Source: Saprospiraceae bacterium
GTDB taxonomy: Bacteria; Bacteroidota; Bacteroidia; Chitinophagales; Saprospiraceae
Direction of reading: 5' to 3'
Length of the DNA: 64,000 bases
Assembly: GCA_016711125.1 (NCBI GenBank)
Contig: JADJTQ010000012.1
Location: forward strand, 496,001 to 560,000
Below are positions 10,223 to 19,751 of this stretch, one piece after another. Below the pieces are notes generated by a model. That model saw nothing but the letters and a program-made list of their open reading frames with translations, did not search any database and was not told where the DNA came from. The stretch's first letter is position 1. Every line of letters begins with the position of its first letter. The position numbers and the translations under genes were made by a program.

Positions 10223-11778
10223 TTATTCTTGAGAAGGGCCCACGCGGTTGCGATATGTACGTTGCACAATTGCTTCTACCTTCTTTCCCTCAATCTTACT
10301 CTCTAACCAGGACATTATATCCAGATATAAAAAGGCCCTTTTGGCATATGTCGATTCCGACAATTTCACCAATCTATCATGCAGTTCCTGAAATCGGGTT
10401 TTGACATCATTCTTGCTCATTTTAGGGGTCTTTCGCAGAAATCTGAAAATCTCGTTCTGCACATCTTGCAGCTCACTCATTTTACCAAGATATCGGTAAA
10501 CCGATTTTACCTGATATTCAAGTAGGGCCTGGTTACCCAACTCGTAGTGGGCAATTAGATTCAAAATTCGGGCAAATGACAAAATATCACCTCTAAAGTC
10601 GGGAGTTTTAGCATTCATAATCTTATTTAGATACGTGATTGAGGTACTCCACTCCCCACTGCCAAAGTACATACAAGCAATCTTATAGTAAAACACCAAG
10701 ATTCGATGTTTGTCCCAGTCATACGGATTTTCTTTAATTAAAGCTACCAGCTCGGGCATTTTTTTGATGCCTTCCGAAAAACTTCCTTCAAGAAAGTGTT
10801 TGTTGACCAGGTGAATATAGTAATAGAGCTTATAAAGCCCCTCCTGATTCAGATTTCGAATAAGCCCTTGTGCAGGTGCCGCTAATAGCACCTTCAGCAT
10901 ATTGATAAAGCGCTCGTCACTCAGCGAAATGTAAAGGCTGCTTAGTAAATTATGCAATGATTTGAGGTACAATGCGGTTTCCTCAACCACCATTTCAGGA
11001 TATTCCTCAAACAACTCATACCACTTCCGGGTGTACCGATAGAAGTTTGCAAAATCCTGATTCATGTAGTAGTACCATCCGTAGGACTGAAAGAGATACA
11101 ACTTTTCATAAAAATCAAGTTGATCTAGATTATAAACTGGTAGGTTCGATTCAAAAAAGTCATGCAGATATTGATGATCAGATTTATTTCGGACATGACC
11201 GACCTTCAGATATAATCCATAAAGTTGTAGCGCCAAATTACTAAAAGCTTGAGTTCGTTCAATCTTCTTTGTCAACGCTACGGTCTCCTTTTTCAACTCC
11301 TCGGCCCGGTTCTCAATACTTCTCGTAATGTATTGTGATTCAATAAACTTCTCAAACTCCAAGATGTTTAATGCAAGTACATAGTGATTGTTTCTGAGAG
11401 CAATAGGTTTAGTTCGACTTAGGATTTCAAGACTTTGGCGATAAAGCCCTTTATCATACAATACCCGGGCGTAGTCAATTCGTTCTCTGATATCAATTTC
11501 CGTAGTATTCTGACGGCTCAGTAACCGTAGACAGATGAGCAATTGCTTATAAAGATGAGCTTTGAGGTTTGAGAGCTGCGTTTTCTTAATTAGAGGTATT
11601 CTATCCAAAACTTGAGACTCATCAAACCGACCAGTACGACTTATTTCATCGAATAGCTTCAAAAGAGAATGTCATCTGAAGTCTGATTTCGGGTCACAAA
11701 TAGCCTAAAACTCCTCTTTTCGGCTTTTGTTAGTGAATTAATGAGTTGAACCAGGTAGTCAGTTTTCGGAGTGGGCAT
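10223..11778 (-). CDS. Helical hypothetical protein, 518 residues, paralogue of the gene at 16282-17838 (one indel)
   Basis: The body (479 residues) reads cleanly up to 11662. The conserved N-terminus (MPTPKTDYLVQLINSLTKAE) lies in another frame up to ATG 11778, and inserting one base in the A-run 11661-11664 joins them, giving 518 residues, exactly the length of the paralogue. It is almost wholly helical and rich in Leu, Lys, Tyr and Arg, with a spacing reminiscent of TPR-like repeats (LYDKGLYRQSLEIL, YLNKIMNA). A conserved N-terminal S-L-T-K-A/S-E-K-R motif and a C-terminal YAKRAFLYLDIMSWLESK are shared with the paralogue. No enzyme motif, signal peptide or membrane helix is seen. Function unknown. 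Confidence 0.8.
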
Positions 11779-11930
11779 TGTAACTCTATAGTTTGTAGTT
11801 AATTGATTATCAATTATTTAATATAAATAAAGATACGTCTTATCTTGTAAAGACAAGTCATATTTTAATTCCAACGGCCCTTTTGACACCCTATTTTTAC
11901 GAGTTGGAAACAGTCATAAACTTAAATAAA

Positions 11931-13112
11931 ATGGACAAGACTAGAATCCAGATTTTTGATACTACATTGAGAGATGGAGAACAAGTGCCTGGATGCAAGC
12001 TCAATAAAGATCAAAAGCTTCGTCTGGCTCGCACACTTGAAGAGCTGGGCGTAGACGTCATTGAAGCTGGATTTCCGATCAGTAGTCCGGGAGATTTTGA
12101 AGCGGTACAGGCAATCAGCGCCGCGGCTGGTGATGTCACAATTTGTGCTCTTTCCCGGGCTGTAGAGAAAGACATAGAGGCTGCAGCAGGTGCTATCAAA
12201 CCTGCCAAACGACCTCGCATTCATACCGGGATTGGAACTTCCGATTCGCACATTAAATTCAAATTTAACGCTACCAGAGAAGCGGTGATGGAGCGAGCCA
12301 TTGCAGCAGTGAAATTTGCTAAAAAATTTGTTGAAGATGTAGAATTTTATGCCGAAGATGCGGGGCGCACCGACAATGAATTTTTAGCACAGATTTGCGA
12401 AGCGGTTGTAAAAGCAGGTGCTACTGTACTCAATATACCTGACACCACTGGTTACTGTTTGCCTCGTGAATACGGTGATAAAATTAAATACCTTGTCGAA
12501 CATATTAAAGGGGTCGACAAGGTGACAATATCAACCCATTGTCATAACGATCTCGGCTTGGCAACTGCCAATTCAATCGAGGGAGTGATAAACGGGGCTC
12601 GTCAGATCGAATGCACCATTAATGGCCTGGGTGAACGAGCTGGTAATACATCGCTTGAGGAATGTGTAATGATACTCCAACAACATCCCTATTTAGGATT
12701 TGTGACTGGCATTCATACTCAAATGTTAAATCCTGTCAGCAGGCTGGTTTCCGATGAGATGGGCATGCCTGTGCAACCTAATAAAGCCATAGTAGGATCT
12801 AATGCTTTTGCACACTCATCGGGTATTCATCAGGATGGGGTTATCAAGAAACGGGAAACATACGAAATCATCAATCCTATGGACGTTGGTGTCGACAAAT
12901 CCTCAATCATCCTCACAGCCCGAAGTGGAAGAGCAGCACTGGCCTATCGTCTTAAGGAACTTGGTCATCACATCACTAAATTGGAACTGGATGTGCTCTA
13001 TAGCCGTTTTCTGCAGATCGCTGACCAACAAAAAGAAGTGATTGACGATGACCTGCACCGGCTTATCGAAGCGAAAGATAAGGTGATAGCATCTTACAGT
13101 CATAAAAATTAA
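11931..13112 (+). CDS. leuA: 2-isopropylmalate synthase
   Basis: A 393-residue enzyme that condenses 2-ketoisovalerate with acetyl-CoA, the committing step of leucine synthesis. Motifs: IQIFDTTLRDGEQVPG near the N-terminus, metal and substrate site STHCHNDLGLATANS, and GLGERAGNTSLEE. ATG 11931 is preferred over the upstream ATG at 11883 because the family begins directly before the DTTLRDGEQ motif. It is a short form that appears to lack the C-terminal leucine-sensing domain of longer synthases, so feedback control is uncertain. First gene of a leuACDB operon. Upstream, CTTGTaaagACAAG (near 11845) is a small perfect hairpin that could be an operator or leader structure. Confidence 0.94.
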   Translation: MDKTRIQIFDTTLRDGEQVPGCKLNKDQKLRLARTLEELGVDVIEAGFPISSPGDFEAVQAISAAAGDVTICALSRAVEKDIEAAAGAIKPAKRPRIHTGIGTSDSHIKFKFNATREAVMERAIAAVKFAKKFVEDVEFYAEDAGRTDNEFLAQICEAVVKAGATVLNIPDTTGYCLPREYGDKIKYLVEHIKGVDKVTISTHCHNDLGLATANSIEGVINGARQIECTINGLGERAGNTSLEECVMILQQHPYLGFVTGIHTQMLNPVSRLVSDEMGMPVQPNKAIVGSNAFAHSSGIHQDGVIKKRETYEIINPMDVGVDKSSIILTARSGRAALAYRLKELGHHITKLELDVLYSRFLQIADQQKEVIDDDLHRLIEAKDKVIASYSHKN

Positions 13113-13135
13113 ACTTTAAAGTTTCGAAAAATAAT

Positions 13136-14526
13136 ATGGGTAAAACACTTTTTGAAAAAGTATGGGATGCGCATGTCGTCGACAGAGTCGATGGAGGCAT
13201 GGAAGTCCTATATATTGACAAACATCTGATTCACGAGGTGACAAGTCCTCAAGCTTTTCAGGGGCTTCGTGATCGCCAAATTGCGGTTGCCCGTCCCCAG
13301 AAAACGCTTGCAACAGCAGATCATAATGTTCCTACGAAAGATCAACATCTTCCGATCAAGGAAGCACTCTCCAGATTGCAGGTTGAAAAACTGGTTGAAA
13401 ACTGTGATGAGTTTGGAGTAACATTGTATGGTTTGGGCGCCCCTATCAGGGCATCGTACACGTGATCGGACCTGAATTGGGTGTCACCCAACCTGGTATG
13501 ACCATCGTGTGCGGAGATAGTCATACATCGACCCATGGAGCTTTTGGAACCATAGCTTTTGGAATTGGCACTAGTCAAGTCGAACAAGTATTGGCCACGC
13601 AGTGCCTTCTTCTAAGCAGACCTAAGAAGATGCGCATCAATGTTGATGGAGAGCTGCAAAAGGGTGTTTTGTCAAAAGATATCATTCTCTACATCATATC
13701 TCAACTTACTGCAGCAGGGGGAACAGGATATTTTATCGAATATGCCGGTTCCGCTATCCGCAATCTAAGCATGGAAGGTAGGATGACCATTTGTAATATG
13801 AGCATCGAAATGGGTGCACGAGGTGGTATGATTGCGCCTGATCAAATCACATTTGATTATGTTGAAGGTCGTGAGTTTGCTCCCAAAGGCACAGATTTTG
13901 ATCAGGCCAAGGCATATTGGAGTACCTTGTACAGTGATAATGACGCCGTATTTGATAAGGAATATCATTATCGGGCTGAAGAAATAGAACCCATGCTAAC
14001 TTATGGCACCAACCCAGGAATGGGGATCCGGATTAACGATGCGATCCCAACAGTAAGTGGAGACCAGGGGGAAGCCTCGTTTAAAAAGGCTCTCAACTAT
14101 ATGGGGTTAAGTAGTGGTGACAAGTTGCTGGGGCACCCGATCGACTATGTTTTTATTGGAAGCTGCACAAACTCAAGAATTGAAGACTTACGATTGGTGG
14201 CCGAATTCGTAAAAGGTAAAAAAGTGGCCGAAAATGTCAATGCAATGGTGGTTCCCGGATCTCAGCAAGTACGCAATCAGGCCAGATCTGAAGGCTTAGA
14301 CCAGATACTTACCGAAGCTGGTTTTGATTTTCGCGAGGCTGGATGTTCTGCCTGCCTGGGAATGAATGAAGATAAGGTGCCTTCTGGTCAGTATTGTGTC
14401 TCGACCAGCAATCGAAACTTTGAAGGAAGGCAAGGACCCGGCGCAAGGACTATCCTGGCCAGTCCATTAATGGCTGCAGCAACAGCTATCGAAGGTAAGA
14501 TTGTCGACATTCGAAAATATCTCTAA
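13136..14526 (+). CDS. leuC: 3-isopropylmalate dehydratase large subunit (one indel)
   Basis: Reads as two abutting frames, 109 and 354 residues, that together give the normal length of about 464. The break is a single missing base near 13438-13446; its repair restores PYQGIVHVIGPELGVTQPG at the junction. The protein isomerises 2- to 3-isopropylmalate with LeuD and carries a 4Fe-4S cluster; ligand motifs GSCTNSRIEDL and CSACLGM are intact, as is CGDSHTSTHGAFG. It sits 23 bases after leuA and 12 before leuD. The lesion is most likely a sequencing error, since the rest of the operon is intact. Confidence 0.93.
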
Positions 14527-14538
14527 GAATAAAGCTTT

Positions 14539-15126
14539 ATGGAAAAAATAGAACTATTGAAATCAAGTTGCATTCCTTTGCCCATTGAGGATGTAGACAC
14601 CGATCAAATTATCCCAGCCCGATTTTTAAAAGCTACTACGAAAGAAGGTTTTGGACAAAACCTTTTTCGTGACTGGCGCTATCATTCTAATGACACTCCA
14701 AAAGAAGATTTTATCCTCAATAATTCCATTTATAGCGGAAGCATTTTGGTAGCAGGAAAAAATTTCGGTTGTGGGTCGAGTAGAGAACATGCAGCTTGGT
14801 CCTTGTATGATTTTGGTATTCGTGTAGTTATCTCGAGCTTCTTTGCCGATATTTTTCAAGGAAACGCATTGAACAACGGCCTCCTACCGATCACCGTTGA
14901 TGATGCTTTTCTTGATCACCTTTTTCAGGAAATCGAAAAAGATCCCAGAGTCCAGGTCGAGGTTTCCGTGCCTGATCAGACTGTGAGAATAAGTTCAACC
15001 GGACAAGTCCGGAGTTTTGATCTTGATCCTTATAAAAAACTTTGCTTAATCAACGGATATGATGATATTGACTATCTTTTGAGCATTAAAGAAAAGATCG
15101 AGCAATTTGAATTCTCTAAAATATAA
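14539..15126 (+). CDS. leuD: 3-isopropylmalate dehydratase small subunit
   Basis: A 195-residue swivelling-domain subunit partnering LeuC. Visible motifs are the N-terminal EDVDTDQIIPARFLK, and GKNFGCGSSREHAAW, the substrate-binding loop, then NALNNGLLPI. Length and frame are normal. Gaps to leuC (12 bases) and leuB (23 bases) indicate one operon. Confidence 0.95.
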   Translation: MEKIELLKSSCIPLPIEDVDTDQIIPARFLKATTKEGFGQNLFRDWRYHSNDTPKEDFILNNSIYSGSILVAGKNFGCGSSREHAAWSLYDFGIRVVISSFFADIFQGNALNNGLLPITVDDAFLDHLFQEIEKDPRVQVEVSVPDQTVRISSTGQVRSFDLDPYKKLCLINGYDDIDYLLSIKEKIEQFEFSKI

Positions 15127-15149
15127 CACCCTATAATAAGTGTCATTCA

Positions 15150-16262
15150 ATGAAAGCAAAAATTGCAGTACTGCCGGGCGATGGTATCTGGCCGGAAGTG
15201 ATTACTCAAGCATTAAAAGTATTAGATGCTATAGCTGAGCGATTCGGTCACAATTTTACCTATTGCTTTGGTGACGTGGGTGGTGTTGCAATTGACAAAA
15301 CAGGAAGTCCATTACCGCAAGAAACTCTGGATTCTTGTTTGAATAGCGATGCGGTACTTTTTGGTGCAATCGGAGATCCCAAATATGACAATGATCCCAC
15401 TGCTAAGGTAAGACCGGAACAGGGTCTTTTAGGTATGCGAAAGGCTCTGGGGCTGTTTTGTAATATTCGGCCAGTCACGATTTTTCCAAATTTAAAACAT
15501 CTGTCACCCATTAAGGAGTCATATTTGGAGGGTGTAGATATGGTAATCTATCGAGAACTCATTGGCGGCATTTACTTTGGAGATAAAGGAAGAACTGAAG
15601 ATCGTAGAGAAGCCTGGGATACCGAATACTATAAGACTGAGGAAATCGAAAGGATTGCACATCTTGCTTATCAACAGGCAATGAAAAGGCGAAAAAAATT
15701 AACCCTGGTTGACAAAGCGAATGTTCTTGAATCTTCCCGGTTGTGGCGAGAAACTATTCAGAATCTTGCAAAACAATATCCTGATGTTGCGACCGACTAC
15801 ATGTTTGTCGACAATGCAGCTATGCAGATGATTTTATATCCATCTCAATTTGATGTTATCCTCACCAGCAATATGTTCGGAGACATCATTTCTGATGAAT
15901 CAAGTGTGCTTGCAGGTTCCTTAGGGCTATTGCCATCTGCTTCTATTGGAGAAAAGACAAGCGTGTTTGAGCCGATCCATGGTTCATATCCGCAGGGAGC
16001 CGGTAAAGATATTGCCAATCCGATAGCAACGGTTTTGTCAGCTGCAATGTTACTGGATCATCTCGGGCTTCATCAAGAGGGTAAAATCGTCACAGAAGCA
16101 GTATCCCGCCTACTCGAATCAGGTCTGGGCACTCGCGATCTGAAGGGCAGTCATGAAATCACTTGTTCGAAAGCAGGTGATTTTCTAGAAGCGCTGGTAC
16201 ATGATGATGATCTTAAAGTGGACAAGCAAAAATTTTCAAGTGGAACTTCTACGATCATTTGA
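15150..16262 (+). CDS. leuB: 3-isopropylmalate dehydrogenase
   Basis: A 370-residue NAD-dependent oxidative decarboxylase, last gene of the operon. Motifs: substrate-binding EQGLLGMRKALGLFCNIRP, VIYRELIGGIYFGD, metal-site SNMFGDIISDESS, and nucleotide-binding FEPIHGSYPQGAGKDIANP. One oddity: the near-invariant GDGIGPEV loop reads GDGIWPEV (Trp14, TGG at 15189-15191), a single-base difference from GGG. It converges with the 518-residue gene 20 bases downstream. Confidence 0.95.
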   Translation: MKAKIAVLPGDGIWPEVITQALKVLDAIAERFGHNFTYCFGDVGGVAIDKTGSPLPQETLDSCLNSDAVLFGAIGDPKYDNDPTAKVRPEQGLLGMRKALGLFCNIRPVTIFPNLKHLSPIKESYLEGVDMVIYRELIGGIYFGDKGRTEDRREAWDTEYYKTEEIERIAHLAYQQAMKRRKKLTLVDKANVLESSRLWRETIQNLAKQYPDVATDYMFVDNAAMQMILYPSQFDVILTSNMFGDIISDESSVLAGSLGLLPSASIGEKTSVFEPIHGSYPQGAGKDIANPIATVLSAAMLLDHLGLHQEGKIVTEAVSRLLESGLGTRDLKGSHEITCSKAGDFLEALVHDDDLKVDKQKFSSGTSTII

Positions 16263-16281
16263 TTGATCTTTCTATCATTCA

Positions 16282-17838
16282 TTATTCGTAGTCAACGGGC
16301 TGTCTCCGGTCTTTGATGATCTGTGCAAGGGTCTTATTTTGCAACTTGCTCTCTACCCAATCCAGAGCGTTCAGATAGAGAAAAGCTCTCTTTTCGTAAG
16401 GATCAGCAGCCAATTTAACCAGGTTTTTCTGTGTAGCCTTAAGTAGTTTTTCATCAGGGACATTACTGCTCCTAAGTTGTTTTCTAATAAAAGATAATAA
16501 TTCCAATTGCACCTTATTCCGATCTTTCATCTTGTCAAAAAATCGACTAACTGACTTTTCTAAATATTCTAACAAGGAGAAATTTCTGAGCTCAAAATGT
16601 GCCAACAGATGCATTAATCTGGCATATGACTGAATATCTTCACGCAAGTGACCAACCTTTAAGTTGATAATCTTGTTGAGGTAATCAATTGATTCGCTAT
16701 ACATCCCTTGTCCAAAATGCAGCCAGGCAATCCGATAATAGAAAACCAAAATCCTATGTTGATCGAGATTGCGTTCATAGACCTTCATTTTATTTTCCAA
16801 CTCCGGCACCAACCGTAACCCTTCATCAAAACTCCCTTGCAGATAATGTCGGTATACCAATGCAGAATAATAATATAAAAAGAAAATAATTTCAGAAGTC
16901 ATATTCAAGTTCGGACCATAGATATTTTCGAATTTTTCGAATTTGCTAATATGATCGACGAAGGAATCAACCTTGTCCTGATTAAAAAAACTGGTCAGCA
17001 AATAATGCAATCCCCTCAGATAGATGTCAGGGTCATCTTCTATCATCTTAGGGTTCGACTCAAGCAGTGTAATCCATTTTCTGGCGTGTTCTTCACATTT
17101 TTCAAAATCAAGTAGAATATAGTAGTACCAGACATAGCTTTGATGCAAATAGATCTTTTCGAAAAAAGTCAGCGATCCATAATCTAACGAAGGCAAGTTT
17201 GATTTGAAGTAGTCTTGAACTACAAAAGCGTCTTTTTCATTTTTAATATGTCCGATCTGAATATAAAGTCCATGAATTTTTAATTTCAGGTTAGTTAATT
17301 TATTAGTGTTACCGATAATTCTATTTCGCTGTTCAGACTCATCAATTAAGTCTTCCATTTTATTTTTTACCGTGCGGCTTCTTGTGATATGTTTCTCTTC
17401 AATCAATTTCTCAAATTCAAGAATTTCATAATGTAGAACATCCTGGTTACTACCCTTTGCAATTCCCTTTATTCGATCAAGCAACTTAAGACTCTGCATG
17501 TAAAGACCCTTTCCGTATAATATGCGGGCAAAATCGATCTGCTCCCTAATCTGAATATCAATATTTTTTGCAATGTGGATTAGCCTGAGGCTTGACAATA
17601 TTTGTGAATATAAATGTCTTTTAAGGTTGGACAATTGACCTTTAGAAAGTCCCCTTACTCGCTTAAAGACCTGTTCCTCGTCATACTCGTCCATGCTATC
17701 GATTATATCAAACAAGCGAATAAATTTTGCTTCACCAACTTGCTGAGTTCGTTTGGCATAAAGCTTAAAATTCCTCTTTTCGGACTTCGTAAGACCCTTT
17801 ACAAGGTTAAAAAGCTGGTCTGTAGTGGATATAGGCAT
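16282..17838 (-). CDS. Helical hypothetical protein, 518 residues, paralogue of 10223-11778
   Basis: An intact 518-residue, nearly all-helical, strongly charged protein. It starts with the signature seen in its paralogue (LVKGLTKSEKRNFKLYAKR) and ends with a matching AADPYEKRAFLYLNALDWVESK block. Aligned by eye, the two share layout along their whole length: QLSNLKRHLYSQIL, RILYGKGLYMQSLKLLDRIK, and YYRIAWLHFGQGMYSESIDYLNKI, which look like TPR-type helical hairpins. It has no signal peptide and is probably cytoplasmic. Function unknown. The leu operon lies between the two copies. Confidence 0.85.
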   Translation of the reverse strand: MPISTTDQLFNLVKGLTKSEKRNFKLYAKRTQQVGEAKFIRLFDIIDSMDEYDEEQVFKRVRGLSKGQLSNLKRHLYSQILSSLRLIHIAKNIDIQIREQIDFARILYGKGLYMQSLKLLDRIKGIAKGSNQDVLHYEILEFEKLIEEKHITRSRTVKNKMEDLIDESEQRNRIIGNTNKLTNLKLKIHGLYIQIGHIKNEKDAFVVQDYFKSNLPSLDYGSLTFFEKIYLHQSYVWYYYILLDFEKCEEHARKWITLLESNPKMIEDDPDIYLRGLHYLLTSFFNQDKVDSFVDHISKFEKFENIYGPNLNMTSEIIFFLYYYSALVYRHYLQGSFDEGLRLVPELENKMKVYERNLDQHRILVFYYRIAWLHFGQGMYSESIDYLNKIINLKVGHLREDIQSYARLMHLLAHFELRNFSLLEYLEKSVSRFFDKMKDRNKVQLELLSFIRKQLRSSNVPDEKLLKATQKNLVKLAADPYEKRAFLYLNALDWVESKLQNKTLAQIIKDRRQPVDYE

Positions 17839-17953
17839 GACAAATAGGTGTTGTATAAACTACTGATTATCAATCTGTTTCAAGTCAGAAAACCCCTTCA
17901 TGGATCTAACAATTTTTTGAAAAATCATAAGCTGCATTTGAATTGAGGTCATC

Positions 17954-17961
17954 TACCTTTG
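17954..17961 (+). promoter_or_regulatory. Putative -7 element for glnK-amtB
   Basis: TACCTTTG matches TAnnTTTG exactly, 61 bases before the PII start and in the otherwise empty 184-base gap. No convincing -33 TTG at the usual distance. Confidence 0.4.
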
Positions 17962-18022
17962 ATGCAGACAAAGAAAGCACAATTCTTTTAAACTGTTTTT
18001 GAGCAAGGTAAAACTAATTTAT

Positions 18023-18361
18023 ATGAAAAAAATCGAAGCCATAATCAGAACCTCAAAATTTGACGCTGTCAGAGATGCTTTGGCAGACGTCGGAGTCAGA
18101 TTTTTCACATTAATGGAAGTCAGAGGATATGGTTTGCAAAAGGGAGAGAAACACATGTATCGTGGAGCTGACCTGGGTGCAGAGTACATATCCAGACTAC
18201 AAATGGAAATTGTAGTGACCAACGAAAAAGTAGAAGAAGTACTTGATACAATTGAAAAAGCTGGTAGAACCGGTTCTACTGGAGATGGAAAAATATTTGT
18301 TTATGATGTCGTCAAGTCTGTTCGCATACGTAGCAGTGAAAGAGACAAAGACGTAATCTAA
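18023..18361 (+). CDS. glnK: PII-family nitrogen regulatory protein
   Basis: A 112-residue PII protein, a trimeric sensor of 2-oxoglutarate and ATP/ADP that typically gates AmtB, the next gene. ATG 18023 gives the classical MKKIEAIIR start; the longer frame from 17999 adds nine unrelated residues. The T-loop is VRGYGLQKGEKHMYRGADLG; the usual uridylylation residue Tyr51 is Leu here (Tyr46 is kept), so GlnD-type modification is unlikely. The C-terminal signature GRTGSTGDGKIFVYDV is intact. Gap to amtB is 33 bases. Confidence 0.93.
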   Translation: MKKIEAIIRTSKFDAVRDALADVGVRFFTLMEVRGYGLQKGEKHMYRGADLGAEYISRLQMEIVVTNEKVEEVLDTIEKAGRTGSTGDGKIFVYDVVKSVRIRSSERDKDVI

Positions 18362-18394
18362 TTTTCGCAAACAAAAAATCTAAATAATACCACT

Positions 18395-19645
18395 ATGAAC
18401 GAGGCAATATTTACAGTAAATAACCTTTGGATTCTAATGGCAACGGTGCTGGTCTTCATCATGCATCTTGGTTTTGCTACTTTAGAATCTGGTTTTGTCC
18501 GAAAGAAAAATACGGTCAATATTTTATTTAAAAATAGTATGATCCTTTCAATCGGTCTCCTCTCCTACTGCTTTGTAGGATTTAATTTAATGTATCCGGA
18601 CAATCCGATAAATGGATTTTTTGGATTTGACGGATTTGGACTAAGTATGCCGCAAGGCGCTGCGGGAGCCATCGATTACGCAGATGGTGCTTACACTTAT
18701 TGGACCGATTTCATTTTTCAGGCGGTGTTTGCAGCTACTGGAGCTACCATTGTTAGTGGAGCAGTAGCAGAGCGAATGAAGTTATCGAGTTTTCTGGTTT
18801 TTACACTGGTTTTCGTTTCAATTTCATACCCTATTACAGGGTTCTGGAAATGGGGAGCAGGCTGGTTAGATGCCCGGGGCTTCTATGATTTTGCGGGATC
18901 TACACTCGTTCATTCAGTCGGTGGCTGGGCTGCTTTGGCCTGTGTACTGGTATTGGGTGCTCGGAAAGGAAAATATACCTCCAAAGGCATTCAGGCCATC
19001 CCTGGCCATAGCATGCCCCTGGCTACTGTAGGGGTGTTCATGGTTTGGTTTGGATGGTTTGGCTTTAATGGTGGAAGCGTTTTATCCGCAGACCCTGTTG
19101 GTGTATCGCTTGTCTTTGTGACCACATGTTTAGCTGCTGCCGCGGGCGCTATTGGGGCTTTTTTCACCTCTTACATTATGTTCAAATCGCACGACCTTTC
19201 GATGGTACTGAATGGTATTTTGGGTGGTTTAGTTGGCATTACTGCAGGAGCTGACCAGATGAGTCCCACCGCAGCAATAATCATTGGAGCTGTAGCTGGT
19301 GTCATCATTCCGATATCAGTAGTGTTTTTTGATCGCAAATTGAAGATTGATGATCCAGTAGGTGCAACATCGGTGCATTTGGTGTGCGGTATATGGGGTA
19401 CGCTGGCGGTTGGTTTATTCGGATCACTTGCTGGTGTGGGTCAGTTTGTGGAGCAGCTGATTGGTGTAGCGGCAATAGGCGCCTTCACCTTTACTTTTGC
19501 ATACGTTCTGATTACCGTTATCAAATTGACCATGGGTATCCGGGTGCCCGAAGAAGAAGAGATTAAGGGACTGGATGTTTCGGAGCATGATATGGAAGCA
19601 TACTCTGAAATGGATCCTAATTATGCCTTTGCAACTGCTAAATAA
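18395..19645 (+). CDS. amtB: Ammonium transporter
   Basis: A 416-residue Amt/Rh-family inner-membrane channel with about eleven hydrophobic helices. The twin pore histidines are present: His173 in GSTLVHSVGG and His328 in ATSVHLVCG. The N-terminal FATLESGFVRKKNT and the GFWKWGAGWL segment are typical. The C-terminal tail (EEEEIKGLDVSEHDMEAYSE) is the cytoplasmic regulatory tail that PII proteins contact. A stem-loop follows 43 bases downstream. Confidence 0.96.
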   Translation: MNEAIFTVNNLWILMATVLVFIMHLGFATLESGFVRKKNTVNILFKNSMILSIGLLSYCFVGFNLMYPDNPINGFFGFDGFGLSMPQGAAGAIDYADGAYTYWTDFIFQAVFAATGATIVSGAVAERMKLSSFLVFTLVFVSISYPITGFWKWGAGWLDARGFYDFAGSTLVHSVGGWAALACVLVLGARKGKYTSKGIQAIPGHSMPLATVGVFMVWFGWFGFNGGSVLSADPVGVSLVFVTTCLAAAAGAIGAFFTSYIMFKSHDLSMVLNGILGGLVGITAGADQMSPTAAIIIGAVAGVIIPISVVFFDRKLKIDDPVGATSVHLVCGIWGTLAVGLFGSLAGVGQFVEQLIGVAAIGAFTFTFAYVLITVIKLTMGIRVPEEEEIKGLDVSEHDMEAYSEMDPNYAFATAK

Positions 19646-19688
19646 ATATTATCCCATGACACTTAATGAGCATAAAGCTCTGGTTGTA

Positions 19689-19714
19689 GTGGAGGATGCC
19701 TGGTCATCCTCCAC
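19689..19714 (+). terminator. Strong hairpin after amtB
   Basis: GTGGAGGATG and CATCCTCCAC form a perfect 10-bp stem with a 6-base loop. Only a short pyrimidine stretch follows (CTTTC), so it may slow or partly end transcription rather than fully isolate the barrel gene 37 bases on. Confidence 0.65.
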
Positions 19715-19751
19715 CTTTCAAAAATAATTAAAATTTAAATCTATTTAAGCT

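Noticed and set aside
13136..14526. Programmed frameshift in leuC
   Set aside because: No slippery site plus downstream structure is evident, and similar lesions occur throughout the window; a missing base is simpler.
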